Shown here one piece after another: positions 10,001 to 12,113 of a stretch of 12,113 nucleotides of DNA (position 1 is its first letter; every line of letters starts with the position of its first letter). The notes below the pieces were generated by a model, which worked only from the letters and a program-made list of their open reading frames with translations, did no database searches and had not been told where the DNA came from. The position numbers and the translations under genes were made by a program. Source of the DNA: Baffinella frigidus (lineage: Eukaryota > Cryptophyceae > Cryptomonadales > Baffinellaceae); the NCBI GenBank assembly GCA_026770585.1, contig MU647259.1, forward strand, positions 122,446 through 134,558, read 5' to 3'.

Positions 10001-11600
10001 AATCTTCAAGGCGATGTTGGCCACTTTAGAGAGAATAGTCTGATTATTCTCTCTATAGTGGCCAAAATCGCCTTGAAGATTTTTTATAAGTTAAAAGTGT
10101 TTGCCTATGAAATCCAACCGGTTCGCCAAAGCGCGTTCCAAGCCAATTCAATAATTCCAAACCGCGTTTCAAATTAGATCAAATCGCGCCCGACCTACAC
10201 CCTATATCCCTTAAGTGGCCAGTAGGCTCATACGCCCTACGGTAGGGCCCTAGGACCTGCCTAGGACCTCGTGGCCGTCAAATTTGACGGCATGGCCACT
10301 GAAGGGATAGTTCTAAACCGATCTTGCGGTTGTATAGTATATACAGTATATACTTCAGTATATATAGTGTATATAGTATATACTTTAGTATATACAGTAT
10401 TTACTACAGTATTCCGGAAATAGCACCTTGCGGTTGCGGGGCATGAGGGCCGTGTCGCGGTGGAGGAACACATCGTTCTCCGCATACGGCACCCCCTCTA
10501 GCACATCGTACATATACAGTATTTACTATGAAATAGCATAGTATATATAGTATATAGTATATATAGTATCTATTTGAGTATATATATGATACATAGTATG
10601 TATTTACTATATATACTATATAGTATATATAGTATTTACTATAGTACATATACAGTACTGACTGCAGTGATCGAGGTGTCTCTCACCTTGCGGTTGCGGG
10701 GCATGAGGGCGGGGTCGCGGTGGAGGAACACATCGTTCTCCGCGTACGGCACCCCCTCCAGCACACGCCGCTCCTCCGCCGTCGCCGCGCCCCTGGGTAC
10801 CATGCATTTGTTAAGAGGTGATCGTCTCGTTCCGAGCGCCCTTTTGGGCGCCAAACTATCCCGAAAATAAACATATTTCCCCCTTGTTCCTTCCGACTCC
10901 TTCCGAGAATCTGGCGTGGTGGGGGTCGCGGTGATGGGAACACATCGTTCTCCGCGTACGGTACCTCCTCTAGCACACGCCACTCCTCCGCCGTCGCCGC
11001 GCCCCTGGGGTTCAGGGTGTAGGGCTCAGGACATGGTTCAATGGTTCAGGACATGGGGTTCAGGATGGTTCAGGACATAGGGTTCAGGATTATCCTGAAC
11101 CCGTTTCGCGTACAGCGCCCCCTCTAGCACGCGCCGCTCCTCCGCCGTCGCCGCGCCCCTGGATTTAGGGTGTGGGGTTTGGGGGTTGGGGTTTGGGGTT
11201 TGGGGTTTAGGGTTTGGGGTTTGGAATTTGGGGTTTCGGGGTTTCGGGGCTTCGGGTTTCGGGTTTGGGGTTTCGGGGTTGGGGGTTTGGGGTTTCGGGG
11301 TTGGGGTTTTGGAATCTGGGGTACGGGGTTTAGGATTTACGGTTTAGGGAGGGGAAAGACTGCGAGAAGTCAGCTTTAGGGTTGAGGGTTGAGGGTTTAG
11401 GTTTTAGGGTGTCGGGTTTCGGGTTCAGGGTATATGGTGTGTGGGTTTGGGGTTTAAGGCTTGGGGTGTGGGGTTTAGGGTTCAGGGTTTCGGGTTTGGG
11501 GGTTGGGGGTTGGGGGTTTCGGGTTTCGGGTTTCGGGTTTCGGGTTTCGGGGTTACCCGAGAATCTTGAGGGTCACGTCCGCGTGCGTCGCCATCACGAC
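109..11600 (-). CDS. Fused FAD/amine-oxidase-like domain + cyclopropane-fatty-acyl-phospholipid synthase, 15 internal exons, partial at both ends
   Basis: Spliced gene. Exons in transcript order: 11557-11600, 10687-10792, 9706-9771, 9068-9119, 8260-8339, 7773-7824, 7174-7250, 6287-6384, 5313-5384, 4699-4756, 3371-3433, 2005-2118, 1040-1164, 390-455, 109-160. Together they give 375 codons without a stop, and phases match at every join. Residues 1-159 resemble the C-terminal half of the amine-oxidase/FAD domain (VVMATHAD, FLHRDPALMPRN, VWASWN, LFVTLNP, CGAWCGWGFHEDG). Residues 193-375 resemble CFA synthase (GSVRMILPNGSEERYG, DIGLGESYMHGEF, NINEHYDLGND, LFLDETWMYSSG). This domain order is that of plant cyclopropane synthases such as the Sterculia enzyme, which methylenate unsaturated acyl chains of phospholipids with SAM. 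The Rossmann ends of both domains lie outside the window. The exact product (cyclopropane or methyl-branched chain) cannot be told from this part. Assignment is by recognition of conserved motifs, without a database search. Confidence 0.9.
161..389. repeat. Intron 14: telomere-like heptamer array
   Basis: The shortest intron (229 bp), almost wholly GGGTTTA-type repeats with runs of perfect TTTAGGG (for example around 219-240 and 330-362). No exon copies were seen. Confidence 0.85.
390..455 (-). CDS. Exon 14 (CFA synthase domain, LFLDETWMYSSG motif)
   Basis: One base, 21 codons and two bases (residues 337-357): YKLFLDETWMYSSGVFNSPT then D. It matches the FLDxxMTYSxAxF signature that follows HYDLGND. 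Many bacterial enzymes have Cys in the YSCAxF position. Here it is Ser, as in the plant enzymes I recall. Acceptor ACCAG|GTAC, donor GACAC|GTCTGT. Confidence 0.93.
763..826 (-). pseudogene. Donor-side copy of exon 13
   Basis: Encodes ANTVEGSRTNINEYYDLGND and then AT|GTACTCC, the same donor as exon 13. It differs from the real exon by A-to-T and H-to-Y changes; loss of the His of the HYDLGND motif argues that this copy is not the functional one. It lies in the intron downstream of exon 13. Confidence 0.85.
897..1020. repeat. TC (GA on transcript) microsatellite
   Basis: About 124 bp of TCTC interrupted by TTCTC, with a short CACACA block near 909. The transcript is purine-rich directly after the exon-13 donor region. 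Confidence 0.95.
1040..1164 (-). CDS. Exon 13 (CFA synthase domain, NINEHYDLGND motif)
   Basis: 41 codons plus two bases (residues 295-335): GQMGIMNWVGTQLQSLAHMA, RANTVEGSRANINEHYDLGN, D. R-x-N-T followed by N-I-x-x-H-Y-D-L-G-N-D is the core signature of cyclopropane/mycolic-acid methyltransferases. Acceptor ACACAG|GGG; donor GACAT|GTACTC, so that exon 14 completes Met and gives NDMYKLFLDE, as in homologues. A better-looking donor, GTAAGAG, lies 17 bases further on, but using it would add an in-frame TGA. Copies: donor side 763-826, acceptor side 1299-1360 and 1437-1496. Confidence 0.95.
1299..1360 (-). pseudogene. Acceptor-side copy of exon 13 with a stop
   Basis: Copies the first ~60 bases of exon 13 (TGGCAAATGGGGATCATGAA...). 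It keeps CAG before the exon start, but the Trp codon of IMNW is TAG, so the copy cannot be used. Confidence 0.85.
1437..1496 (-). pseudogene. Second acceptor-side copy of exon 13
   Basis: Same stretch, with CCCATTTGCCC kept at its edge and the same CAG and intron flank as the real exon. Trp of MNW is Leu, and later bases differ. Confidence 0.85.
1819..1838. repeat. 20-bp perfect palindrome
   Basis: CCGCGTGACCGGTCACGCGG reads the same on both strands. It lies in the unique part of intron 12. Its role is unknown. Confidence 0.8.
2005..2118 (-). CDS. Exon 12 (CFA synthase domain, GLGESYM motif)
   Basis: Exactly 38 codons (residues 257-294), beginning DTDIGLGESYMHGEFEPDDL and continuing TNFLGVLTQNVASVNSSQ. 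GLGEAYMxGxWxxxDLxxL is the most recognisable N-terminal signature of CFA synthases. Acceptor GACAG|GAC, donor CTCAG|GTGTGT, phase 0 on both sides. Two acceptor-side copies lie upstream at 2194-2211 and 2350-2382. Confidence 0.95.
2194..2211 (-). pseudogene. Short acceptor-side copy of exon 12
   Basis: The first 18 bases of exon 12 (GACACGGACATCGGGCTC) preceded by CAG; the intron side differs from the real site. Confidence 0.75.
2350..2382 (-). pseudogene. Acceptor-side copy of exon 12
   Basis: The first 33 bases of exon 12 (DTDIGLGESYM) preceded by GGCAG; upstream intron sequence is unrelated to the real acceptor. Confidence 0.85.
2517..2567 (-). pseudogene. Donor-side copy of exon 11, degraded
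   Basis: Encodes LHSRVRVYDVKMFE and then a shortened end (LAM in place of RLAK), followed by GTCTCG. Confidence 0.8.
2694..2717 (-). pseudogene. Short donor-side copy of exon 11
   Basis: Encodes NFERLAM followed by GTCCCC. Confidence 0.65.
2991..3015 (-). pseudogene. Short donor-side copy of exon 11
   Basis: Encodes KMFERLAK followed by GTCTCA; homology ends on both sides. Confidence 0.7.
3033..3095. repeat. Inverted copy of an intronic repeat (pairs with 2591-2650 and 3238-3300)
   Basis: TTATCCGTAGGAACCCCCCT here is the reverse complement, with few changes, of sequence at 2591-2650 and 3238-3300. The centre CCTACGGTAGG is itself palindromic. It looks like a small mobile or satellite-like family; a related core is at 10234-10246. 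Confidence 0.7.
3162..3215 (-). pseudogene. Nearly intact donor-side copy of exon 11
   Basis: Encodes LHSRVKVYDMKMFERLAK followed by GTCCCC, identical in protein to exon 11 over this part, but its 5' side reads TTTGGGGCTGCAC and has no AG acceptor. Confidence 0.85.
3371..3433 (-). CDS. Exon 11 (CFA synthase domain, VKVYDMKMFERLA)
   Basis: Exactly 21 codons (residues 236-256): SAPLHSRVKVYDMKMFERLA then K. It matches the family segment in which a basic V-x-V-x-D strand is followed by a helix and then the GLGEAYM motif. Acceptor CCCAG|AGC (the only acceptor here not followed by G), donor GCAAAG|GTCCCT, phase 0 on both sides. A near-identical stretch at 3162-3215 lacks an acceptor, and three degraded donor-side copies follow it. 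Confidence 0.88.
4055..4470. repeat. Satellite of ~97-104 bp built from head-to-head telomere-like motifs
   Basis: CCCTAAACTCTA recurs at 4061, 4165, 4262 and 4359, that is, spacings of 104, 97 and 97. Each unit holds C-rich CCCTAAACCCTA followed by G-rich GGTTGAGGG/TTTAGGG, so each can fold on itself. This is the main place in the window where the C-rich strand is on plus. Confidence 0.85.
4473..4509 (-). pseudogene. Donor-side copy of exon 10
   Basis: Encodes LSDSERAVRGAQ and then GTTCTT. It lacks the first third of the exon and its acceptor. Confidence 0.8.
4699..4756 (-). CDS. Exon 10 (polar insert in CFA synthase domain)
   Basis: One base plus 19 codons (residues 217-235), NPSDGESLSDSERAVRGAQ. 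It is a polar, Ser/Asp/Glu-rich loop lying between the YG strand of exon 9 and the RVKVYD strand of exon 11, where many family members have only a short turn. Acceptor CCAG|G and donor GCCCAG|GTTCGA keep phase with both neighbours. A 3' partial copy at 4473-4509 keeps LSDSERAVRGAQ and its GT. Motif support is weaker than for other exons; phase, splice sites and the copy carry the call. Confidence 0.8.
4969..5020 (-). pseudogene. Donor-side copy of exon 9
   Basis: Encodes GSVRMILPNGSEERY and GG followed by GTACAC; the intron side diverges right after GTA. Confidence 0.85.
5161..5217 (-). pseudogene. Second donor-side copy of exon 9
   Basis: Encodes KKGSVRMILPNGSEERY-like sequence (Pro and Gly codons altered) and GG followed by GTACTC. 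Confidence 0.85.
5313..5384 (-). CDS. Exon 9 (start of CFA synthase domain)
   Basis: One base, 23 codons and two bases (residues 193-215): MCKGAIKKGSVRMILPNGSE then ERY and part of Gly. The pattern basic helix, then G-S-V-x-x-x-x-P-x-G, ending in F/Y-G, is the first beta strand pair of CFA synthases. Acceptor ACCAG|G, donor CGG|GTATCC. The split codons complete Arg 192 and Gly 216. Donor-side copies lie at 4969-5020 and 5161-5217, an acceptor-side copy at 5527-5554. Confidence 0.92.
5527..5554 (-). pseudogene. Acceptor-side copy of exon 9
   Basis: Start of exon 9 (GATGTGC...ATCAAGAAAG) with the same CAG and about 20 bp of shared intron flank (CCTGCACCAG). Confidence 0.85.
5761..5787 (-). pseudogene. 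Donor-side copy of exon 8 (GT lost)
   Basis: Encodes AVSSSFHR; the donor GT is CT here. Confidence 0.7.
5879..5947 (-). pseudogene. Long donor-side copy of exon 8
   Basis: Encodes WDPRTTKPGMPLWQRAVSSS then VH and AG|GTTTCC; it shares the donor and following intron bases with exon 8 but lacks the first third of the exon. Confidence 0.85.
6057..6082 (-). pseudogene. Short donor-side copy of exon 8
   Basis: Encodes AVYSSVHR followed by GTTCTC. Confidence 0.75.
6171..6197 (-). pseudogene. Short donor-side copy of exon 8
   Basis: Encodes AISSPVHR followed by GTGTGG. Confidence 0.7.
6287..6384 (-). CDS. Exon 8 (linker between FAD and CFA synthase domains)
   Basis: 32 codons plus two bases (residues 160-191): VVKGLGSPIPWDPRTTKPGM then SLWQRAVSSSVH. 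It corresponds to the short linker that follows HEDGxKA in plant fusion enzymes and leads into a basic helix at the start of the CFA synthase part. Acceptor AACAG|GTGGTA, donor CATAG|GTTTCC. It is the most copied exon: four donor-side copies downstream (5761-5787, 5879-5947, 6057-6082, 6171-6197) and four acceptor-side copies upstream (6508-6545, 6650-6685, 6735-6760, 6816-6853). The real exon lies between the two groups. Confidence 0.88.
6385..7173. repeat. Intron 7: four exon-8 acceptor-side copies in mostly unique sequence
   Basis: Few heptamers. Copies of the first 25-38 bases of exon 8 lie at 6508-6545, 6650-6685, 6735-6760 and 6816-6853. CAG is kept in the first three, and the fourth reads GCAATTAGTG. 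Short direct repeats (GTTTCARGGATC-ACAAAC at 6786 and 6871; TTTCAGATC-CAAC at 7108 and 7132) occur. The stretch 6900-7170 has no recognised gene. Confidence 0.8.
6508..6853 (-). pseudogene. Array of four acceptor-side copies of exon 8
   Basis: Each begins like exon 8 (GTGGTGAAAGGGCTGGGCTC...), directly after CAG in three of them. The intervening 70-110 bp differ from copy to copy, so this is not a simple tandem repeat. Confidence 0.85.
7174..7250 (-). CDS. Exon 7 (FAD domain, CGAWCGWGFHEDG motif)
   Basis: Two bases plus 25 codons (residues 135-159): KDRVWYCGAWCGWGFHEDGI then KAATE. This corresponds to the WFCGAYxGYGFHEDGLKA signature at the C-terminal end of the amine-oxidase fold, where the glycines and HED contact the flavin. 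Here GYGF is GWGF and AY is AW. Acceptor AACCAG|GC, donor ACCGAG|GTCAGC, phase 0. A degraded acceptor-side copy is at 7424-7452. Confidence 0.93.
7251..7772. repeat. Intron 6: TATTGAG, TTTCGGG, TTTGGGG and TTTCGTG heptamers, one degraded exon-7 copy
   Basis: TATTGAG x4-5 at 7285-7320, TTTGGGG at 7648-7680, TTTCGTG x3-4 at 7680-7708 and TTTAGGG at 7730-7760. All have period 7 but differ in sequence. The exon-7 copy (7424-7452) reads CGGGTGTGTCTCTGCGGAGC and has lost its CAG. Confidence 0.8.
7773..7824 (-). CDS. Exon 6 (FAD domain, short helix before the IQG-K motif)
   Basis: Encodes VFGAASAEAQRSLPSIQ plus one G (residues 117-133). In the family, HPV is followed by a segment of the form ASxxAQxxLxxIQG and then the W.CGAY motif. 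This short exon supplies exactly that segment and fixes the phase mismatch that would arise if exon 5 were joined directly to exon 7. Acceptor ACACAG|GTG, donor CCAGG|GTCCTG. The exon is only 52 bp, and I rely on motif and phase. Confidence 0.85.
7825..8259. repeat. Intron 5: TTTATGG and TTTAGGG arrays
   Basis: TTTATGG about five times at 7857-7900, TTTAGGG at 7916-7953, and TTTCGGG near 8098-8130. A unique stretch, 8170-8250, adjoins exon 5. No exon copies were seen. Confidence 0.8.
8260..8339 (-). CDS. Exon 5 (FAD domain, LFVTLNPP motif)
   Basis: Two bases plus 26 codons (residues 91-116): VLFVTLNPPTPPAKDKTVRH then LKLAHP. FVTLNP is a hallmark of the oxidase half of CFA synthase fusions and is followed, as here, by a basic stretch and a His-Pro. 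Acceptor GAGCAG|GC, donor CACCCG|GTACCC, phase 0 at the 3' end. Reading on past the donor gives a stop ten codons later, so the intron is needed. Acceptor-side copies lie at 8507-8552 and 8953-8984. Confidence 0.9.
8507..8552 (-). pseudogene. Acceptor-side copy of exon 5
   Basis: Encodes LFVTLNPPTPPA after CCAG|GGGAC; one substitution group near the acceptor. Confidence 0.85.
8715..8799. repeat. Perfect interstitial telomere-type array, TTTAGGG x ~12
   Basis: About 85 bp of uninterrupted TTTAGGG, the cleanest telomere-type tract in the window; G-rich strand on plus. Confidence 0.95.
8812..8851 (-). pseudogene. Donor-side copy of exon 4
   Basis: Encodes YYLNMLQRLPEGA plus G followed by GTGATC; the real donor is GTTAAA. 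Confidence 0.88.
8953..8984 (-). pseudogene. Acceptor-side copy of exon 5, CAG lost
   Basis: Encodes LFMTLNPP; preceded by CCCTG in place of CAG. Confidence 0.8.
9068..9119 (-). CDS. Exon 4 (FAD domain, VSYYLNMLQ motif)
   Basis: Encodes VCVSYYLNMLQRLPEGA plus one base (residues 73-89), matching the VTYWxNxLQxL segment of the family. Acceptor AGCAG|GTG and donor GCAG|GTTAAA. The single overhanging G joins GC of exon 5 to give Gly. A donor-side copy lies at 8812-8851 and a short acceptor-side copy at 9240-9251. Confidence 0.9.
9120..9705. repeat. Intron 3: mostly unique, TC microsatellite, short exon-4 edge copy
   Basis: GGACACGCACACCTGCTTTC at 9108 recurs at 9240: it is the exon-4 start with its acceptor flank. 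CTCCTGCAAC/TTCCTGCAAC recur near 9156 and 9187. A TC microsatellite (9388-9483) reads as GA in the transcript. Bases 9550-9700 are unique, with no gene seen. Confidence 0.75.
9388..9483. repeat. TC (GA on transcript) microsatellite
   Basis: CTCTCTTTCTC-type repeats ending in GCTCTC units; same strand sense as the one at 897-1020. Confidence 0.93.
9706..9771 (-). CDS. Exon 3 (FAD domain, WASWN motif)
   Basis: Exactly 22 codons (residues 51-72), VWASWNCIDFSEP followed by a polar stretch NQSAASDRP. WASWN follows the MPRN motif directly in this family. Acceptor ATCAG|GTG and donor CCG|GTCCGT are both phase 0. No clear intronic copy of this exon was seen, unlike most others in the gene. Confidence 0.88.
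9972..10110. mobile_element. 139-bp near-perfect hairpin, MITE-like
   Basis: Two 66-base arms (9972-10037 and 10045-10110) are reverse complements with only 3 mismatches, separated by a 7-base loop GTCTGAT. Ends are TCATAGGC...GCCTATGA. The element is flanked on both sides by AATC (9968-9971 and 10111-10114), a possible 4-bp target-site duplication. There is no coding capacity. High arm identity suggests recent insertion or selection on the fold. It could be a foldback MITE or a small-RNA precursor. Confidence 0.85.
10205..10309. mobile_element. 105-bp terminal-inverted-repeat element, MITE-like
   Basis: Ends TATCCCTTAAGTGGCCA and (inverted) TATCCCTTCAGTGGCCA match 16 of 17; TA at each edge could be a target duplication of Tc1/mariner type. 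Inside are the palindromes CCCTACGGTAGGG (10234-10246) and CCGTCAAATTTGACGG (10275-10290). Confidence 0.75.
10333..10660. repeat. AT minisatellite (TATATAC/GTATATA), interrupted by an exon-2 copy
   Basis: Irregular units of TATACAGTATATAC, TATATAGTATATA and TTTACTATA on both sides of 10427-10505. The array directly follows exon 2 and also follows its copy, as expected if exon end and array were duplicated together. Confidence 0.85.
10427..10505 (-). pseudogene. Donor-side copy of exon 2
   Basis: Encodes VLEGVPYAENDVFLHRDTAL then MPRNRK, followed by GTGCTA. One P-to-T change relative to exon 2; the first third of the exon is missing. Confidence 0.88.
10687..10792 (-). CDS. Exon 2 (FAD domain, LHRDPALMPRN motif)
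   Basis: One base plus 35 codons (residues 16-50, after the split Gly 15). It contains TAEERRVLEGVPYAENDVFL followed by HRDPALMPRNRK. This matches the family signature (EERRVLGAF.Y..N.v.LH.D..LMPR) of the oxidase partner of CFA synthases. Acceptor CCCAG|G and donor CGCAAG|GTGAGA are both good. The join to exon 1 rebuilds a Gly codon, and the join to exon 3 puts MPRNRK next to VWASWN, as in the plant fusion enzymes. Partial copies of this exon lie at 10427-10505, 10925-11004 and 11106-11158, but only this one has both splice sites with an open, phase-matched frame. Confidence 0.92.
10925..11004 (-). pseudogene. Acceptor-side copy of exon 2
   Basis: Starts CAG|GGGCGCGGCGACGGCG like exon 2 and runs through the AENDVF region, then loses frame near the HRD part (GATGGGA in place of GGAGGA). 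Confidence 0.88.
11106..11158 (-). pseudogene. Second acceptor-side copy of exon 2
   Basis: Starts CAG|GGGCGCGGCGACGG, encodes AATAEERRVLEGALYA, then similarity ends. Confidence 0.85.
11557..11600 (-). CDS. Exon 1 of window (FAD domain, ATHAD motif)
   Basis: Encodes VVMATHADVTLKIL plus two bases of a Gly codon (residues 1-14). The VxATHAD motif is the conserved strand and loop before the flavin-facing part of amine-oxidase-like proteins that accompany CFA synthases. The donor is GG|GTAACC and the acceptor is taken as GACCAG|GTC, phase 0. The frame stays open upstream and would add Asp-Gln, which also fits the family (D-x-V-V), so the true 5' edge could lie somewhat higher than 11600. The decamer GGACGTGACC occurs in the exon and twice more just upstream (near 11602 and 11629), which clouds this edge. 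No preceding exon was recognised in the window. Confidence 0.75.
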
Positions 11601-12113
11601 CTGGTCACGTCCACTTTTAATAACTATGGTCACGTCCGGGCCCCCCCGTACACTTTTAATAACTCGACGTGTACACTATTAGTACTTATACGCGCTATTA
11701 GTATTTGTACACTATTAGTACGTGTAAACTCTTAAAATATGTACAATATTAGCGCATGTACAATACTAGTACCAGGGTCAGCCCTTTGTTCGTGGATGGG
11801 ATGCAGACGAAATGCATTATTTTTTTGTGGCAAAACACATCAGTCAACGCTTGTTCGTGGACAAATAGCAGACCTCGTGGAAGTTCTCGAAGAAGATAAA
11901 CAGGGTTTAGGGTTTAGGGTTCAGGGTTTGCCAATGGCCATTGTACCGAAGCGGGCTCGTGTAGGGATCATAGATTTTTGGCTGAAAGGGAGAAGGGAAG
12001 AAGAAGCAGAAGAGATGCTGACGAAAAGCAGGCCTGGTCGAACGTTTCGGAGGGTGGATCCCTTAACGGCCGTGACCAGAAAGAGAGAGCGAGAGAGAAA
12101 GAAAGAGAGAGAG
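11601..12113. other. Intron upstream of exon 1: AT-rich repeats, unassigned sequence, GA repeat at the end
   Basis: Bases 11670-11775 hold TATTAGTA repeated with GTACA spacers. Bases 11780-12075 are mostly unique, with one short TTTAGGG run (11903-11930) and TTGTTCGTGGA twice (11787 and 11850). Bases 12079-12113 are GA-rich. No further exon of the fusion gene could be placed here with confidence, and no other gene is seen. Confidence 0.6.

Larger units (their letters stand above)
9772..10686. repeat. Intron 2: two inverted-repeat elements and an AT minisatellite with an exon-2 copy
   Basis: Bases 9772-9967 and 10115-10204 are unique with no coding signal. The rest is the hairpin element, the TIR element, and TATATAC arrays at 10333-10410 and 10510-10660 on either side of the exon-2 copy. 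Telomere-like repeats are nearly absent from this intron. Confidence 0.8.
10793..11556. repeat. Intron 1: two exon-2 acceptor-side copies and heptamer arrays
   Basis: Bases 10805-10910 are unique. Bases 11020-11100 carry GGTTCAGGACATGG repeats ending in a short inverted pair (GTTCAGGAT and ATCCTGAAC). Bases 11165-11345 and 11375-11550 are TTTGGGG, TTTCGGG and related heptamers up to the exon-1 donor. Confidence 0.8.

Noticed and set aside
763-11158. Several tandem genes or alternative mutually exclusive exons
   Set aside because: The copies are partial, each normally keeps only one splice site, and some have stops (1299-1360) or frame changes (2517-2567, 10925-11004).
11170-11735. Gly/Phe/Val-rich ORFs 11170-11379 and 11382-11735 plus
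   Set aside because: Low-complexity readings of TTTGGGG/TTTCGGG on the strand opposite the gene.
11850-11895. Possible further exon on minus (FFENFHE followed by GTCTGC)
   Set aside because: It faintly resembles the oxidase domain, but about 70 residues expected between it and exon 1 have no room or signal in 11601-11850, and no acceptor or phase support was found.
1-12113. CRISPR array, tRNA or rRNA
   Set aside because: The repeats are 7-bp or mosaic rather than repeat-spacer, and no tRNA or rRNA signature was recognised on either strand.

Overview
This is a eukaryotic nuclear window, most likely from an alga or other protist with Arabidopsis-type (TTTAGGG) telomere-like repeats. The evidence is a gene cut into very short exons (44-125 bp) by long GT-AG introns, G/C-rich third codon positions in the exons, and heptamer repeats filling most of the rest. 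I cannot name the species. The long open frames in the window (for example 5752-6564 and 5534-6028) are mostly readings through 7-bp repeats and are not genes.

One gene explains the window. It lies on the minus strand and runs from about 11600 to 109, open at both ends. I assembled 15 internal exons by eye; they total 1125 bp (375 codons, about 9% of the window). Every intron junction keeps frame: the 14 internal introns all run GT...AG, with phases that match across each join. The encoded protein resembles the plant-type fusion of an N-terminal FAD/amine-oxidase-like domain to a C-terminal cyclopropane-fatty-acyl-phospholipid synthase (CFA synthase, SAM-dependent). Exons 1-7 (11600-7174) carry the C-terminal half of the flavin domain, exon 8 (6384-6287) is the linker, and exons 9-15 (5384-109) carry the N-terminal half of the CFA synthase. 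The FAD-binding GxGxxG end lies beyond base 12113. The SAM-binding Rossmann core lies beyond base 1.

The introns (229-1265 bp) hold three kinds of sequence: (i) 7-bp arrays (TTTAGGG, TTCAGGG, TTGAGGG, TTTGGGG, TTTCGGG, TTCCGGG, GATCCGG, TTTATGG and others), nearly always with the G-rich strand on plus, so the pre-mRNA is C-rich; (ii) about thirty partial copies of the neighbouring exons; (iii) scattered unique sequence, including a 139-bp near-perfect hairpin element (9972-10110), a 105-bp terminal-inverted-repeat element (10205-10309), AT minisatellites and TC microsatellites.

The most striking pattern is a polarity rule for the exon copies. Copies of an exon's 3' end lie only in the intron downstream of that exon and usually keep the donor GT. 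Copies of an exon's 5' end lie only in the intron upstream and usually keep the acceptor CAG. Similarity often stops close to the splice junction. The real exons stay open and in phase, while several copies carry stops or indels. The introns therefore look as if they grew by repeated duplication of their own splice-junction edges together with expansion of telomere-like heptamers.
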